Shown here: piece after piece, positions 17,616 to 29,104 of the stretch
Position numbering within the stretch: the first letter of the stretch is position 1
Layout: each line of letters begins with the position of its first letter
NCBI GenBank assembly: GCA_015350385.1
Contig: WNKI01000005.1
Coordinates: forward strand, 311,275-375,274
DNA length: 64,000 nucleotides
Reading direction: 5' to 3'
Source of the DNA: Aculops lycopersici
Taxonomy: Eukaryota > Arthropoda > Arachnida > Trombidiformes > Eriophyidae
Translations under genes and position numbers: made by a program
Notes under the pieces: model-generated
The model's input: the letters and a program-made list of their open reading frames with translations, nothing else
The model's database searches: none
What the model was told of the DNA's origin: nothing

Positions 17616-20600
17616 GCGATGACTTGGATGAATGCAGCTGAGATTTAGTATTTTAAAGAGATTTACCTGAGCAAACACTCACTCGTCAGCTCTAATTAGG
17701 TTAGAGTTTTCATGTGCGTCGAAAGTGTGAGTTTCTCGGTTGCTCGCTTGCTTGCAAATTGACTCTTGCCACTTATGCTATTAGAATAAGCCACCATCAA
17801 CGAGTCAATCAGTAGTTTGAGTAGATAATAAACAGAGCTTAAGCTGATCGAGATAGCGTCGCGCGCGTTAAAAAATATAGCTTCTCATACATTGATTTCA
17901 AATTTCATAATAATCAACTACCAGACTAACGGTAATGAGATTTCCCCCCGATCGAACCTCATGACTCGTACGGCTCTCACTAGATCTCCCTCAAAATAGG
18001 AACAAACTCGACGTTGGCGAAGAGACACTGACGTCAGGGTTGTTTTCAGCATGTTTACTCATTGCAGATTATGCACTGCGAGTACATAGCGCTCCAGTTT
18101 CTCGCAACACTCGCCAGGAGTCGCCTTCGACGATTGCTCTTATTGAGACTGAACATGCAAGAGAATCGCAGCTACTAACACACCCAAGTCTATGGCTTTG
18201 CCAAGCAATATATACGGCAGGCAAATCTTTGAACCCAGTGGTAGTAATTGTGAGGCTCACGCACTATGAGTTGCGTGCTCTCTGGGGCTCCTGATGTGCG
18301 GTCTAGGCAAACGTCTCGGCAGCCAAGGCAGCAGCAGCTTCGGTTTTCTCGTTCGCCACCCACGAGTGAAGTGGATGGCTGTGCACGTTCCTCTCGCCGT
18401 CTCGTGTTGTTATGTAACGAAAGAGGGAGATGAGAAAAAAAACAAAAACATCTTGCCGACGCCGACGGGAAATGGTAATTTGCTAACAAGACAGACTAAT
18501 GTCAGGTTGTTCATTTCCTCGGAGTAAATGGCGTTCAGATTCTCCAAAGTTACCATAGCGATCGAATTGATAGTTTATTCATCCAAGCTATTGAGGAAAG
18601 ATGGTGTTCAATGATATATCACAAATAACTAAAGCTCTGACTGGAAGTGAACTCAACCGCCAAACTTTCATCAGTTATTCAAGAAAATTGAGAAAATTGA
18701 ATATTCCCAAGAGGAGACTCTGTGCAAACTAGCAAATGCCAACAACAAAAAGAGGTAAACGAGATGAAATATTCTTTAAAGACTGCCATCTTGGGTTATT
18801 GCGCCATCATATTGCTATAATCAACAAGATCATCAGACGGACGAAGTTAACTTGAGCAAAGTTGGTCTGATATGCCGTACAACTGACGTGCAACCTCAAA
18901 GGGTTTAAACTTAGGTTCTGGTTATATTGCAGCATTGCATTAGTTTTATAAAGTGAAACTAAGAAGAAGAAGAGGTCGAGAGAGAAGCTCATAAAGTTAC
19001 AAGAATCTCACAGTAAACATTGGAACCGGTTTCTAGGAAGCTCCTACTTTCTGCGTATACATTCAATCATATTAGCTTAGTGCGCTCAGGAAGATTGCAG
19101 GTGATCATCAACAACAACAAGTTCAAGGAAAGAATCGCGCAAATCAGAGACTAATACCAGCCGCAAGCTTATTTTTGCACCAAAGGTAAGACTGATAGCA
19201 GGATAGTCAGGTGAATCGACTTAGAATTTTAGAGAAGCCTCATCGCTACTAGACGTCACAACATCGGGGCAATTGACGTTAGCATCACTTTTATTATTAT
19301 TCTTTCGCCGCAAAAGGTCTTTGCCCATTGGGTTCCAATTTGGCGACTGGCAGGTGAAAAGGGTGTTGCTCACGAGGGAACGTGTTGTATCTCTGAGAAT
19401 TATAGCTAGAAACTGAGAAGATTTTTGGCTACGAGCTATAATATTTCTTAGAAAAAATGAGGCAGCAAAGAGCTACGTGACATGAGATTAGTTGGCCATC
19501 CTCAAACTTAAACTTTTCCAAGGGGGAGCGAAAACAAGTGGTCGTCAATCATTCATCTTCCGCTCGCGTGACCAAATCTACGCTCTAAGGTGCAGAAGTC
19601 GAGTTTATTGCGTTAAAATCACGCCAACCTGATAGAAGCTCCGTAGAACCTAATCAACTCATCAGGCAGTGCAATAAGATTTATCCAAGATTTGGATTGG
19701 TAATCAGATGCCTAGATTTAGTCAATATAACAACAACCGTAAGGGGCGCATCATCCTTAGATGTAGCGACTCGAAACAAACTGCTAAGATTTATCTGGAT
19801 AGAGGAAGAATTATAAAACAATACTAAAATAGAACACAAACAACTATAAAGATTGACAAGCAATAATAATAACACTGTGCCCTGAAAAGAGGTATCAAGA
19901 GATTAATGTATCAATCTGACAGGACCGACCGAAAAAGACGTCACCACGAGCGAGAAAGTTAATTGGCAGCTTGGTCACCTACGAGCATAACTTGTTCGAT
20001 TCATATATACTTTTCAACAGGCTAGCTCAAAAGTAGCACCTTCCTATCAGGTACCCTTCCTATCAGGCATTAGGGACCAACGGGCGTGCACAAGAGATAC
20101 GATAGCCAAGCTCAAGTTCATCAAGCCAGCGGCACTACCTGTTCCTGTATTGTGCTGTCCTGCACTGTACGCGTTATTTGCCACTTTGTGAGTGCGTGGT
20201 TCACTTGCAATCGCGAGTACAACAGGTAGCAAGCCTGTACGAGCGAGCCAAAAGCAAAAAGCTCTGGATAGTGACGATAGTCGTTCAAGATCGAACCGCC
20301 CAACTACAGCGCGACCCCACAAAGGTTTAAGGTTATTGCCAGTGGCTCTCTCGCCTTTTCATCTGCCAATCAAACGTAAAAGACGACAATCACGTCTCAC
20401 CGGTGATAAGCTTGGGATGGGTGTGGCTTAAATTCAACTATTGAGTCAAAATCGAAGCCAAATCTATTCTATTTCCAATATCCGATATCAAAAGGAGACT
20501 CAACAAGTGATTATACTGGCAGTGTGTGCGGAAATTTGCAAAGGGTTCAGATTGCAACGGAACGGAAGCTTGTTGGTGGATAATCAAGCTTCTTTGGGCA

Positions 20601-22107
20601 AGTTTAGGTGTACAGTTTCTTTAGTTTGGTTTCGTGTTGGGCAACAGCAGGCGACCGCTGGATAGATAGAGCTAATAGTAACTGTAGGAAGCAAGCTTGG
20701 TGCCTACAATTTTCTCTTTTGACTTGAAAGTTTTCGCCCTCGTAGTTTGAATACGAAGTTTACGCGCACGGCAGTCAGGAAAAAAACGAAAAAGACTCAA
20801 CAAGTTGTTGGCTTTCTCAGAGACGCCGCAGGTAGGAAGCCGACTTTGAGTTTGGAATTCTCCAAAGAGTTGAGCTGAGATTGAAATTGAGTTTGCAAAG
20901 CTAAGGATTGTCTAGAAAAGTGGAGTTAGATCTTTCGAAGATTCCGGCAGCGGTGGCAGCAGCAGCAAACTTTTCGGATTCTAGCCGACAAACTAATCTA
21001 AACTGTCAGTAGTGGGGAGCCCGAGTGTCAGTAATATCGGATCGCATTGGAGTTAAAGTGCATTGCGCAGTGTAAGGGTGAGAGAAAGATACAAAAATAG
21101 TAGAGCTGAAAGTGGCTCATGAGCGTAGGCAATAGACTTGCCCTCTCTTACCTCCAGCACACGGTAAGTAAAGAGTGTAATGTTAGTGCTGTCTTTGGCT
21201 GCCGAGCTAGCTTGCCAGGGCTAGAGATAGGCAGCGACGACAACGACAAGAGCAACGACGTTGGCGACTTTCATTTGCTACCATTATGGGCGCAATTGCA
21301 ATTTGCAGTCAAGTTTCGCCACTGTAGCCGGCAGTCAGCCAGCCAGTCAGTCACAACACTGTTCTCTCGGATGGCCGCGGCAAACTTGCTTGCTAGCTAT
21401 TCAGACAGTCACTGACTGAGGAGACCGGCGACGTGCGTTAAGCAAGAGCTTTTGGAACTAGTACCAGCTAATGAGGCGACAGGACTTGTAAGATTGCAGT
21501 GTGACCGAGGAGTTCCAATGCAGTCTGCCGTTAGTTGTGTTTGTTTGTAAGTGTGCAAGCGCATGTTGTGTTGCTAAAAACTGAAAGCTCAACAAGTGGC
21601 GAGAGAGTGTGCGAGAGTCTTGCTAGCTTGGTTGTCGCTCTCATCATCGTCGTCGTCGTATCTAGCGAGAGTTGGACATTTTTGTCACGATAGAGAAGAA
21701 TCTGCGCGAGCAGACACCACAACCATCTAACTAATAACTAGTCTCCAGTTTCTCTCTAAATCTCGGGTGTCGAATACCACCACTAACTAGGCAGAAAAAA
21801 AGGAGGAGAAGAAGAAGAAGAGAGAGATTTGAAGTGATTGCTGGTTAAGCGTCAAGTTGACGACACTAATAAGAACTACAACAACAAAACAATAGCAGCC
21901 AAGATTAAGCGAAGCGACTCTTAACACAGGTAAAAACAACATACGGAGCGCAGCCAACGATAAGTAAGAGAGCGAGCGATCAGGTGCAAACAACAAGTGG
22001 TCGCGCGCTCGTTGCACGTTTGCTCGCTACTTTGCATTCTTCAGCATAGTGTGGAAATTGTACTCTAGGGCACCCGCGCGTCTGGTTGCCAGAACAAATG
22101 CTTCAAA
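17616..22107. other. 4.5-kb region without recognised coding, upstream of ceramide kinase
   Basis: No protein homology seen on either strand. An AATAAA at 17827-17832 serves the preceding gene. Splice-donor-like words stand at 19186 (CCAAAG|GTAAGA), 21164 (CACACG|GTAAGT) and 21930 (CACAG|GTAAAA), so non-coding 5' exons of the ceramide kinase gene are possible. Purine-rich and AT-rich stretches alternate; no mobile element was recognised. Confidence 0.4.
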
Positions 22108-25005
22108 ATGCAGACTAGAAACCCAATAGCCGGCCATTTTCTGGTCAATGGAACAAAGTGTGAACTTAAAGTGGATGGCGAGTCGATTAGCTGGACGCCA
22201 CTAAAGTCTACGAAAACGACAACGACGACGAGGTTAGTGAGAACATCATGCGAGAAATTTAGTGGCGGCAGCGACAGCAAGCATCGAGGCACCAAAACTA
22301 GGCAAAAGTATCAAGTTCAGGAGCAGGAGTCTGGTGTCAACTCGAAGTGCTCGACCATTGAGTTCAACCATGTAATTGGCGTCAAGTGTTCGCCTGAAGC
22401 TAGAAATATCATCAATCCAATTGACAAGCTGGACAAAATTCACCACCACCACCACCACAACCACCAAGATCAAGACAACTCCGCCGCGGAGGCATTGAGA
22501 AGTTTCACTAAGCTCAAGGTGTATTATGCACGCCAGGCAACAGACAAATCAACAGGTAAACTATTGAAGCTCAAAAAATTGACCCTAGAGTCATTGAACA
22601 AGAAGGATACAACGAACATTTTCACAAGCAGGCAGCAAAAGGAAATACAGAAACAAACCACAGCGCAAACCGCGACAAAATCAAGATTAAGTCAGTCACT
22701 CGACGAGAGGTTGCCCTCATTAGCGACTGATGACAGTGTCAATTTATACGACCGCCAATCTGAGCGGCAGCAGCAACAACAACATCCAATTAGCGGGCCA
22801 CCCAGTTATAATGCCATCGATAGCGTCGACAGCGGCAGTAGCAGCTGCTCAGCTCACCTGTCGTCGAGCTTGTCAACGTCATCGGATGGCACACAGGCAA
22901 CAGCAGTCGGGGCAAGGCCGTTAGCTAGCTCGCGCTCGGATCATCAGGTATGCACAACCTCCACTGATGCCACGGCCAATCCAATTAGTTGCAATGACAA
23001 TGGCACCGACCAAAAGTTTACGCTAAATCAGCTGGCGGAACAGATGAAAAAAACACTAGAGATCAAGAGGCAACTCCAATGGCGACCCAAGCGTTTGTTG
23101 GTGTTTGTAAATCCTTACGGAGGGAAGGGGAAGGCGACAAAGGTGTTCAAGACTAGAGTAAGCAAGCTTATGGAATTGGCCCAAATTGAGGTTAAGCTCG
23201 TGATTACACAGCACGCTAATCACGCTCGCGACACCATCGAGGATCCACAATTCAATGTAGAGTATTTCGATGGAATTATTTGCATCGGTGGCGACGGAAT
23301 GTTTTCCGAACTCATGAATGGCCTTCTGTTTAGATACAATCGCGAGCAAATCCTCGCCACCCAACTACCTAGCCTCTACCAGCAGCAAGCTAACGGTGTA
23401 TCAAGCGCCACCAGAAATGACTCCGACTACGTGAGGAGATCGCCAGCGAAAACTAAAAATCAACAGGGTCACGTCGATTATGACAACACTAAGACCTTAG
23501 AGTCTGATCAGCACAGAGCATCGTATCAGCAACACCAACAACAACAAGATCCATCATTGAACCTAAAACGGCGAAACTCTAAAGCATCAACAAGTGGCAA
23601 TCTCGCATGTGTCACTGATCGGGTTTCGAGTGATAATTATGATAATAAAATCACAGATTTGATCATCACTACCAGCAAAAGAGACAACAATGACAACCAC
23701 ATAATTGGACCAAACAGGACGACAAAGACAACATCAACAACTGCAAGTAATGTGAGCTGCCGCGATGACATGCAAGATGATAACACTAATAACAACAACC
23801 ACTACCAATTGGACACTCTGAGACTGGCGTTCGGCGGGATCGGTCGACAGTTCGTCTCGCCACCCATTCCAATTGGAGTCATTGGCGCTGGTTCCACCGA
23901 CGCCAACTCGTTTGGTTTGATTGGTACAAACGATGTGATAACTGCAACATTGAACATAATACTCGGCAATCAGATTGATATTGATGTTTGCTCAATCCAT
24001 TCCATTCGCGAGGATAGACCAATGCGTTTTGTAAGCACTTTCGTAGCTTATGGCTACTTTGGCGATGTGATACGAGAGTCGGAGAGAATGCGCTGGCTGG
24101 GCCCGTCGCGTTATGATGTAACTGGGATTAATAATCTAATCAAGAACCGAACATATCAGGGGAAAGTTAGACTGCTAAGGTCCAAATTGGACGGCTCGCC
24201 AATGACTGACGAACGATGTCACGCGGATTGCCAACAGTGTTGGTCAAACTCCAAGACAATCAATTTGGATTCTGTTGTCACAGACAAGAACGTTGATAAT
24301 AATGATGGTGTTGGCGATGAACTAGAGTTGCTTGAGTTATCTGGTCCGTTTGTTGGGGTGAACGCGGCGGTTACTGCATGTAGGTGTCCACAGACAAAGA
24401 AGGGATTCTCGCCTAGCAATCATCTAGCAAATGGGTGCGCTGATCTTATCGTCGTTAGGCCTTGTTCTAGGATGCAATACATTCAATACTTGTTGAGAAC
24501 TGGCTGGACCAAGAAGAGTGCCTTCGACTTGAAGTATGTGGACGCCTACAGGTGCCGACAGTTTGAGTTTTATGCCCAGCCCTCGTCATTGGGGCCCTCG
24601 ACAGGTATCGGTAGCAAGACAAGCTCATCAACCTCCTCTGCTTACTCTTCGGCCTCTTCGACTGCCTCAAGCTCTAGTGTGCATAACAACAATCGCTCCT
24701 CAGCTGGGACTCTACAACAATATAAGGATAACTCCAATAGTTTGGAGTCAACTAAAGGCAGTGGCGGTGGTTTTAGCTCAACCCTATCGTCCAATGTCAG
24801 TGACATTAGTAGAAGTGGCAACTCATCCTCGTCCACAACCATGACCTCAAAGGGATCATCCACAGGAACAGGCTTCGATCCGTATGCCGACGGTTCATTG
24901 AGCAGCTGGAATGTGGATGGTGAGATATTTGACGAGCAGTCCATACGGGTGAAGGTCAACAACCAGTTGCTCAGAGTATATGGAACTGGTGAACCGTTAA
25001 TGTGA
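22108..25005 (+). CDS. CERK: ceramide kinase with large low-complexity insertions
   Basis: Predicted to phosphorylate ceramide to ceramide-1-phosphate with ATP. Residues ~7-30 (GHFLVNGTKCELKVDGESIS) resemble the start of the CERK PH domain, followed by ~290 mostly low-complexity residues. The lipid-kinase domain begins at ~328: KRLLVFVNPYGGKGKA, then the ATP-binding core ICIGGDGMFSELMNGLLFR near 390-407. After a ~160-residue polar insertion it resumes at ~570 with PIPIGVIGAGSTDANSFG and GYFGDVIRESERMRWLG. The CERK-specific CxxxCxxC (CHADCQQC) is near 704, with ACRCPQTKKGFSP and SSWNVDGEI close to the C-terminus. At 965 residues it is far longer than human CERK (537), all of the excess being Ser/Asn/Gln-rich sequence. 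One exon. An out-of-frame ATG sits 10 bases upstream. Confidence 0.95.
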   Translation: MQTRNPIAGHFLVNGTKCELKVDGESISWTPLKSTKTTTTTRLVRTSCEKFSGGSDSKHRGTKTRQKYQVQEQESGVNSKCSTIEFNHVIGVKCSPEARNIINPIDKLDKIHHHHHHNHQDQDNSAAEALRSFTKLKVYYARQATDKSTGKLLKLKKLTLESLNKKDTTNIFTSRQQKEIQKQTTAQTATKSRLSQSLDERLPSLATDDSVNLYDRQSERQQQQQHPISGPPSYNAIDSVDSGSSSCSAHLSSSLSTSSDGTQATAVGARPLASSRSDHQVCTTSTDATANPISCNDNGTDQKFTLNQLAEQMKKTLEIKRQLQWRPKRLLVFVNPYGGKGKATKVFKTRVSKLMELAQIEVKLVITQHANHARDTIEDPQFNVEYFDGIICIGGDGMFSELMNGLLFRYNREQILATQLPSLYQQQANGVSSATRNDSDYVRRSPAKTKNQQGHVDYDNTKTLESDQHRASYQQHQQQQDPSLNLKRRNSKASTSGNLACVTDRVSSDNYDNKITDLIITTSKRDNNDNHIIGPNRTTKTTSTTASNVSCRDDMQDDNTNNNNHYQLDTLRLAFGGIGRQFVSPPIPIGVIGAGSTDANSFGLIGTNDVITATLNIILGNQIDIDVCSIHSIREDRPMRFVSTFVAYGYFGDVIRESERMRWLGPSRYDVTGINNLIKNRTYQGKVRLLRSKLDGSPMTDERCHADCQQCWSNSKTINLDSVVTDKNVDNNDGVGDELELLELSGPFVGVNAAVTACRCPQTKKGFSPSNHLANGCADLIVVRPCSRMQYIQYLLRTGWTKKSAFDLKYVDAYRCRQFEFYAQPSSLGPSTGIGSKTSSSTSSAYSSASSTASSSSVHNNNRSSAGTLQQYKDNSNSLESTKGSGGGFSSTLSSNVSDISRSGNSSSSTTMTSKGSSTGTGFDPYADGSLSSWNVDGEIFDEQSIRVKVNNQLLRVYGTGEPLM

Positions 25006-25992
25006 TAGAACAATAATTTTATACACCTACTCTATGCAGCCGCTTCCTTCGATGGTTGTTAGAGGTGATAATAGATCATCCAATATCAAGCACCACCACC
25101 ACCAATCAATCAATCAATCAATCAGCTTGTAATATCTTATAATCTTATTTATCTTGAAGCTTGAATCAATCAATCGACCGGCTGATAATAATACTTGTAA
25201 TAATAATAGCCAAAGCATTTGTACTTATTGTATTAGATGAGATGAGATCACGCGAGATGATCCAAGATGATCGATGTACATCATCGCCAACCGCTAGACT
25301 TCACACATATCAGCCTAACGTAATCATCTCAATCCAACATTTAGGTGACAATGACTAAAAAGATGATGATGATTCGACTTGGTATCTCTCGTTGACATCG
25401 CCAGATGAGACTTAATAAAGCTAATAGTGAACAATATGATATGATGAGATATGATGTAAATCTGGTTATTTGTTTGGGTTTTCTGAAATACATTCTCCCG
25501 CACCATTCTTCATTGCACGGCAAGCTACCGCAGGCTGCCTCCACGAAAGTTGGCGAGAAAAAGTGCATAGCTCAAGGCAATGGTAGCACACGGACAAGGC
25601 GCATGCATTTCGCCAGCTTTTTTATGCGTGTGTATTTTTTGGCCTGCCGAAGCATGTGTTGATACAAATCATTGCTCTCAAGCGAGGAAACCAGTCCGAT
25701 CTCATCGTGTTTTCACAATCTTCATTATATTATCTCATACGGCATTTGACTATTATTCCAATTAAAACATAGCTAGCCCATGATTTTGACTTGTAAATAT
25801 TAGTTCATCAGTTAAAGTCCAACTGCTCAGAATACTAGCTGATGACATAGTCAAAATCGACATTTTTCACCGTTCGCGAGATATTACCGACTTATTAATC
25901 AGCACATAAGATAAGATAATAGGTTGTCCTAGCTGAGGAATAGGATATTATAATTTGTTTTTTACAAAGAGGATTAGAACAAACCGATTGCG
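25006..25992. other. intergenic region between CERK and USP5
   Basis: About 1 kb, AT-rich. It holds a CAAT tetranucleotide run at about 25103-25124 in the likely CERK 3' UTR, and the 5' flank of USP5. No protein recognised. Confidence 0.6.
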
Positions 25993-28338
25993 ATGAACTT
26001 CGATCTAGAGAAATTACCCAAGTATTTTAGTCAAGTGAAGATTGTAAGCCCGTCAGATAAAACTCACGTTTTTAAGGATGAATGTATTTGCTCTTATGAC
26101 ACCGCGGAGTCGCCGGATGGTCTGTACATTTGCATGAAGACATTCGAGGCTGTTGGGACTGATTTCTTAGACTACCACTTCGAACGTTACGGCCATCCAG
26201 TCTATCTGCACCACAAACGTATCAAATATAAATTAGACAAACCCGAAGGGTCAGACACAAAGCCAAAACGTTTGGCCATCGGCCTGGAGGGTGGCTTCGA
26301 TCCAGAGGCTGCAAGTAAAGATTTCAGATTCGAAGATTCTTACTCGTTATTTATTATGCCTGAGCGGTGCTCGATACAATTGCCAAATCCAGACCTACCA
26401 GAGCTCATCTTACAATCAGTCAAATCTATTATAGAGACAGAATCAAGCGAACTAAAGGAAACTAACATCAACATTTGGGATGGCGAACAAAGACAGGTAT
26501 CAAAGTATGCCAACGATTTGGAGCAGTTAACTCCTGCCCCAAAGATTCCACCGTCCGATTGGAAATGTGAAAAGTGTGATCTGAAGGAAAATCTGTGGTT
26601 GAATCTTACTGACGGTACAATTTTATGTGGCCGAAGATTCTTTGATGGATCGGGCGGAAACAATCATGCGGTCGATCATTATAAAGAATGCAAATACCCT
26701 CTTGCTGTGAAGTTAGGTACAATAACAGCCGATGGTGCTGATGTCTACTCTTATCCAGAAGAGGATATGGTTATTGACCCTCATCTAGCAACGCACTTGT
26801 CGCATTTTGGAATTGATATCCAAAAGATGACGAAAACCGACAAGTCAATGTTAGAATTAGAGGTGGATATAAATGAAAAGCTTGGAGAGTGGTCAGTTAT
26901 TCAGGAAGAGGGTAAGAATCTGCAACCAGTTTCAGGACCAGGATTTACGGGTTTGGCTAACTTAGGTAACTCGTGTTACATGAACTCTGTTTTGCAAGTC
27001 TTATTTAGTATTGAAGATTTTCAAAATAGATACTTTCCACCATTAGAAGTCTATCAACTATGTGATGGTTTCAAAGACTTCAACTATCAAATGGCGAAGC
27101 TGGCCTATGGATTGTTATCGGGAAAATATGCCTCGCACGATCCTGTGACCTTAGCACAAAAGGGCATTCAACCTAAGACATTCAAGAACTTTGTCTGCGG
27201 CAACGATAGAAACTTTTCAACAAAACGTCAACAGGATGCTCATGAGTTTTTCTTGTTTTTATTGGACTCCGTCGAACGTAATCATGTAATGAGAGGTATG
27301 AACTCCATCAACCCATCCACAAGTGACCCATCAAAATGTTTCGAGTTTGTTGTGGAGGATCGAATTCAATGTTCGCAATCCAAAAAAGTCAAGTACACTC
27401 ATCGCGTCGAATCTTGCCTACCGCTTCATATTGATCTAGATTTAGCCAAGAACCGAGAGGAGATTGAAGCGGCTAAGGCGTCCGCTACAGCCGGATCTGA
27501 GGGAACAACAGTTCGTCCAAGGATATCTCTAGAATCCTGCATCCAATTGTTTGCCAGTACGGAAACTCTCAGCGACTTCTACTCGACAGCAATCCAGTCG
27601 CACACTACAGCTGAAAAATCTAGCCGAGTATCGAAGTTCCCTAACCTCCTAGTATTCCAAATGAAGAAATTTCAATGTGGTAAAGATTGGGTACCCCGAA
27701 AATTGGACGTCGAGTTCGAAGTACCCGACATAATTGATCTCGAAAATTTAGTTGGGAAAGGCCTGCAACCAGGTGAGGTTGAGCTCGATGAGACTGACTC
27801 ATTCAGCGAGAAGTCCACCACGACAGCCCAAACGGCCGTTACGGCACCCACAGGATCGGCAGAGAGTAGTAGTGGCAGTGCAAGCGTAAGCGCCCCAACC
27901 ATTGAGCCAGATTCGACAGCTGTCGAGAACCTTCTCGCCATGGGTATCGACATTGGTCAAGCCATTGAGGCTTTGAAGAAGTGCAACAACGATGCTCAGC
28001 GAGCCATTGAATACATATTTGATCCAGACTCATTCAATTCTCAACAGGTCGTTCTGTCAAGCCAATATGGACCTCAAGAGGAAAGATCCTCTCTCACCGT
28101 TGCAACCAGATCTGACCCACTCAAGATGAAACTCTTCACCCCAGATAGTAAGCCCAAGTTATACCAACTTAAGGCGTTCATCTCCCACATGGGTACCTCA
28201 ACTGTTTGCGGTCACTACGTTTGCCACATCAAAAAGGACGAGCAATGGTATATCTTCAATGACAACAAGGTTGCCGTGTCAGAACATCCACCACGAGAGT
28301 TTGGCTACTTGTACTTCTACGAGCGTATTTCTACATGA
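25993..28338 (+). CDS. USP5: USP5-type deubiquitinase (isopeptidase T) with one UBA domain
   Basis: Cysteine protease that disassembles unanchored polyubiquitin chains in cytosol and nucleus. 781 residues. The N-terminal region (residues 1-180) resembles the USP5 variant zinc-finger domain. The ZnF-UBP domain starts at ~191 (WKCEKCDLKENLWLNLTDGT ... FFDGSGGNNHAVDHY), which in USP5 grips the free ubiquitin C-terminus. The USP core follows with catalytic Cys328 (GLANLGNSCYMNS) and His741 (CGHYVCHIKKDEQWYIFND). A UBA domain lies at about 640-680 (VENLLAMGI ... RAIEYIF). Human USP5 (858) has two UBA domains there; only the one resembling UBA2 is found here, which accounts for much of the shorter length. 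One exon; it converges with ZNHIT1, stops 160 bp apart. Assignment is very secure. Confidence 0.97.
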   Translation: MNFDLEKLPKYFSQVKIVSPSDKTHVFKDECICSYDTAESPDGLYICMKTFEAVGTDFLDYHFERYGHPVYLHHKRIKYKLDKPEGSDTKPKRLAIGLEGGFDPEAASKDFRFEDSYSLFIMPERCSIQLPNPDLPELILQSVKSIIETESSELKETNINIWDGEQRQVSKYANDLEQLTPAPKIPPSDWKCEKCDLKENLWLNLTDGTILCGRRFFDGSGGNNHAVDHYKECKYPLAVKLGTITADGADVYSYPEEDMVIDPHLATHLSHFGIDIQKMTKTDKSMLELEVDINEKLGEWSVIQEEGKNLQPVSGPGFTGLANLGNSCYMNSVLQVLFSIEDFQNRYFPPLEVYQLCDGFKDFNYQMAKLAYGLLSGKYASHDPVTLAQKGIQPKTFKNFVCGNDRNFSTKRQQDAHEFFLFLLDSVERNHVMRGMNSINPSTSDPSKCFEFVVEDRIQCSQSKKVKYTHRVESCLPLHIDLDLAKNREEIEAAKASATAGSEGTTVRPRISLESCIQLFASTETLSDFYSTAIQSHTTAEKSSRVSKFPNLLVFQMKKFQCGKDWVPRKLDVEFEVPDIIDLENLVGKGLQPGEVELDETDSFSEKSTTTAQTAVTAPTGSAESSSGSASVSAPTIEPDSTAVENLLAMGIDIGQAIEALKKCNNDAQRAIEYIFDPDSFNSQQVVLSSQYGPQEERSSLTVATRSDPLKMKLFTPDSKPKLYQLKAFISHMGTSTVCGHYVCHIKKDEQWYIFNDNKVAVSEHPPREFGYLYFYERIST

Positions 28339-28492
28339 TAGCAATTCATTGGACTAACTGACCTCGAAGTCTCGTCTCTACCTCAGATGATTGTTTAACA
28401 CAAATGTAAGACACTCCAAGTCAAATTAGTTCTTCCTCGGGAGTTTATGTTTAGATGCTTGTTATGTTCTTGGAGCATCATGAATGTAGAAT

Positions 28493-28498
28493 TTTATT
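28493..28498 (-). terminator. poly(A) signal AATAAA overlapping the ZNHIT1 stop
   Basis: On the minus strand the stop reads TGAATAAA: the final A of TGA is the first base of AATAAA. Confidence 0.6.
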
Positions 28499-29022
28499 CA
28501 AGCTATCCACTTCATACATCTTGTCTCTTTGTGTGTGCCTTGACAATTGATACTACAAAATCGAGATCCACAGGTGATGCAGGTATACTTTCCGGTCAGG
28601 CCGCAGACACCACAGAAGTGGCGTGTTGGTATATGATATACCGATGGGTCCGGGGCCGCGGCTGTGGAATAGTTTGGTGGGGTTCTTTTGGAATCCTCGT
28701 CTAGTAATTGAGCGAAATTTAACACTCTGACACGGACATTGCTCCGCCGCCTATCCTGCTTATCGCCTCCCTTGCCTTCCTCAAACTTGGGGACCTTCTT
28801 GCTGAGCATAAGATTTGCATGTGGATCTTCGTGGTAGTTGTCACGTTCCAACTGATCTAATTCGTGTTTTAATCTTCTTTTTCTGGCTATCTCATCCATG
28901 ACCCTATACTGAGGCCGAGTTTTGTCCATGGAAGCTCTGGGTGTAGGTTTATCCGGTTGGCCTTCGACGACACTCTCAATAGCAGCGAGTGCAGTGCCGA
29001 CTTTCTTCGCTGGCTTCATCAT
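28498..29022 (-). CDS. ZNHIT1: ZNHIT1 homologue, zinc-finger HIT subunit of SRCAP/SWR1
   Basis: Subunit (yeast Vps71/Swc6) of the SRCAP/SWR1 remodeller that deposits histone H2A.Z. 174 residues against 154 in human. The N-terminal part has the family's basic helical region (YRVMDEIARKRRLKHELDQL, DNYHEDPHANL) and the Asn-Tyr motif PPNYSTAAAPDP. The C-terminus is the HIT zinc finger: CGVCGLTGKYTCITCGSRFC followed by C..THKETRC, with all zinc ligands, ending KWIA where human ends KWTV. The protein starts MM; either Met may be used. Its start lies 82 bp downstream of the GTF2H5 stop on the same strand, so the two may share a transcript. The stop overlaps an AATAAA. Confidence 0.95.
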   Translation of the reverse strand: MMKPAKKVGTALAAIESVVEGQPDKPTPRASMDKTRPQYRVMDEIARKRRLKHELDQLERDNYHEDPHANLMLSKKVPKFEEGKGGDKQDRRRSNVRVRVLNFAQLLDEDSKRTPPNYSTAAAPDPSVYHIPTRHFCGVCGLTGKYTCITCGSRFCSINCQGTHKETRCMKWIA

Positions 29023-29104
29023 GATTGAACTGATGTTGGTATCAAATTTGTTTGTCTAATATGTAAGGAGTAGGGTCGTTGAGCCTATTGCTTGAGTTTG
29101 CTTA

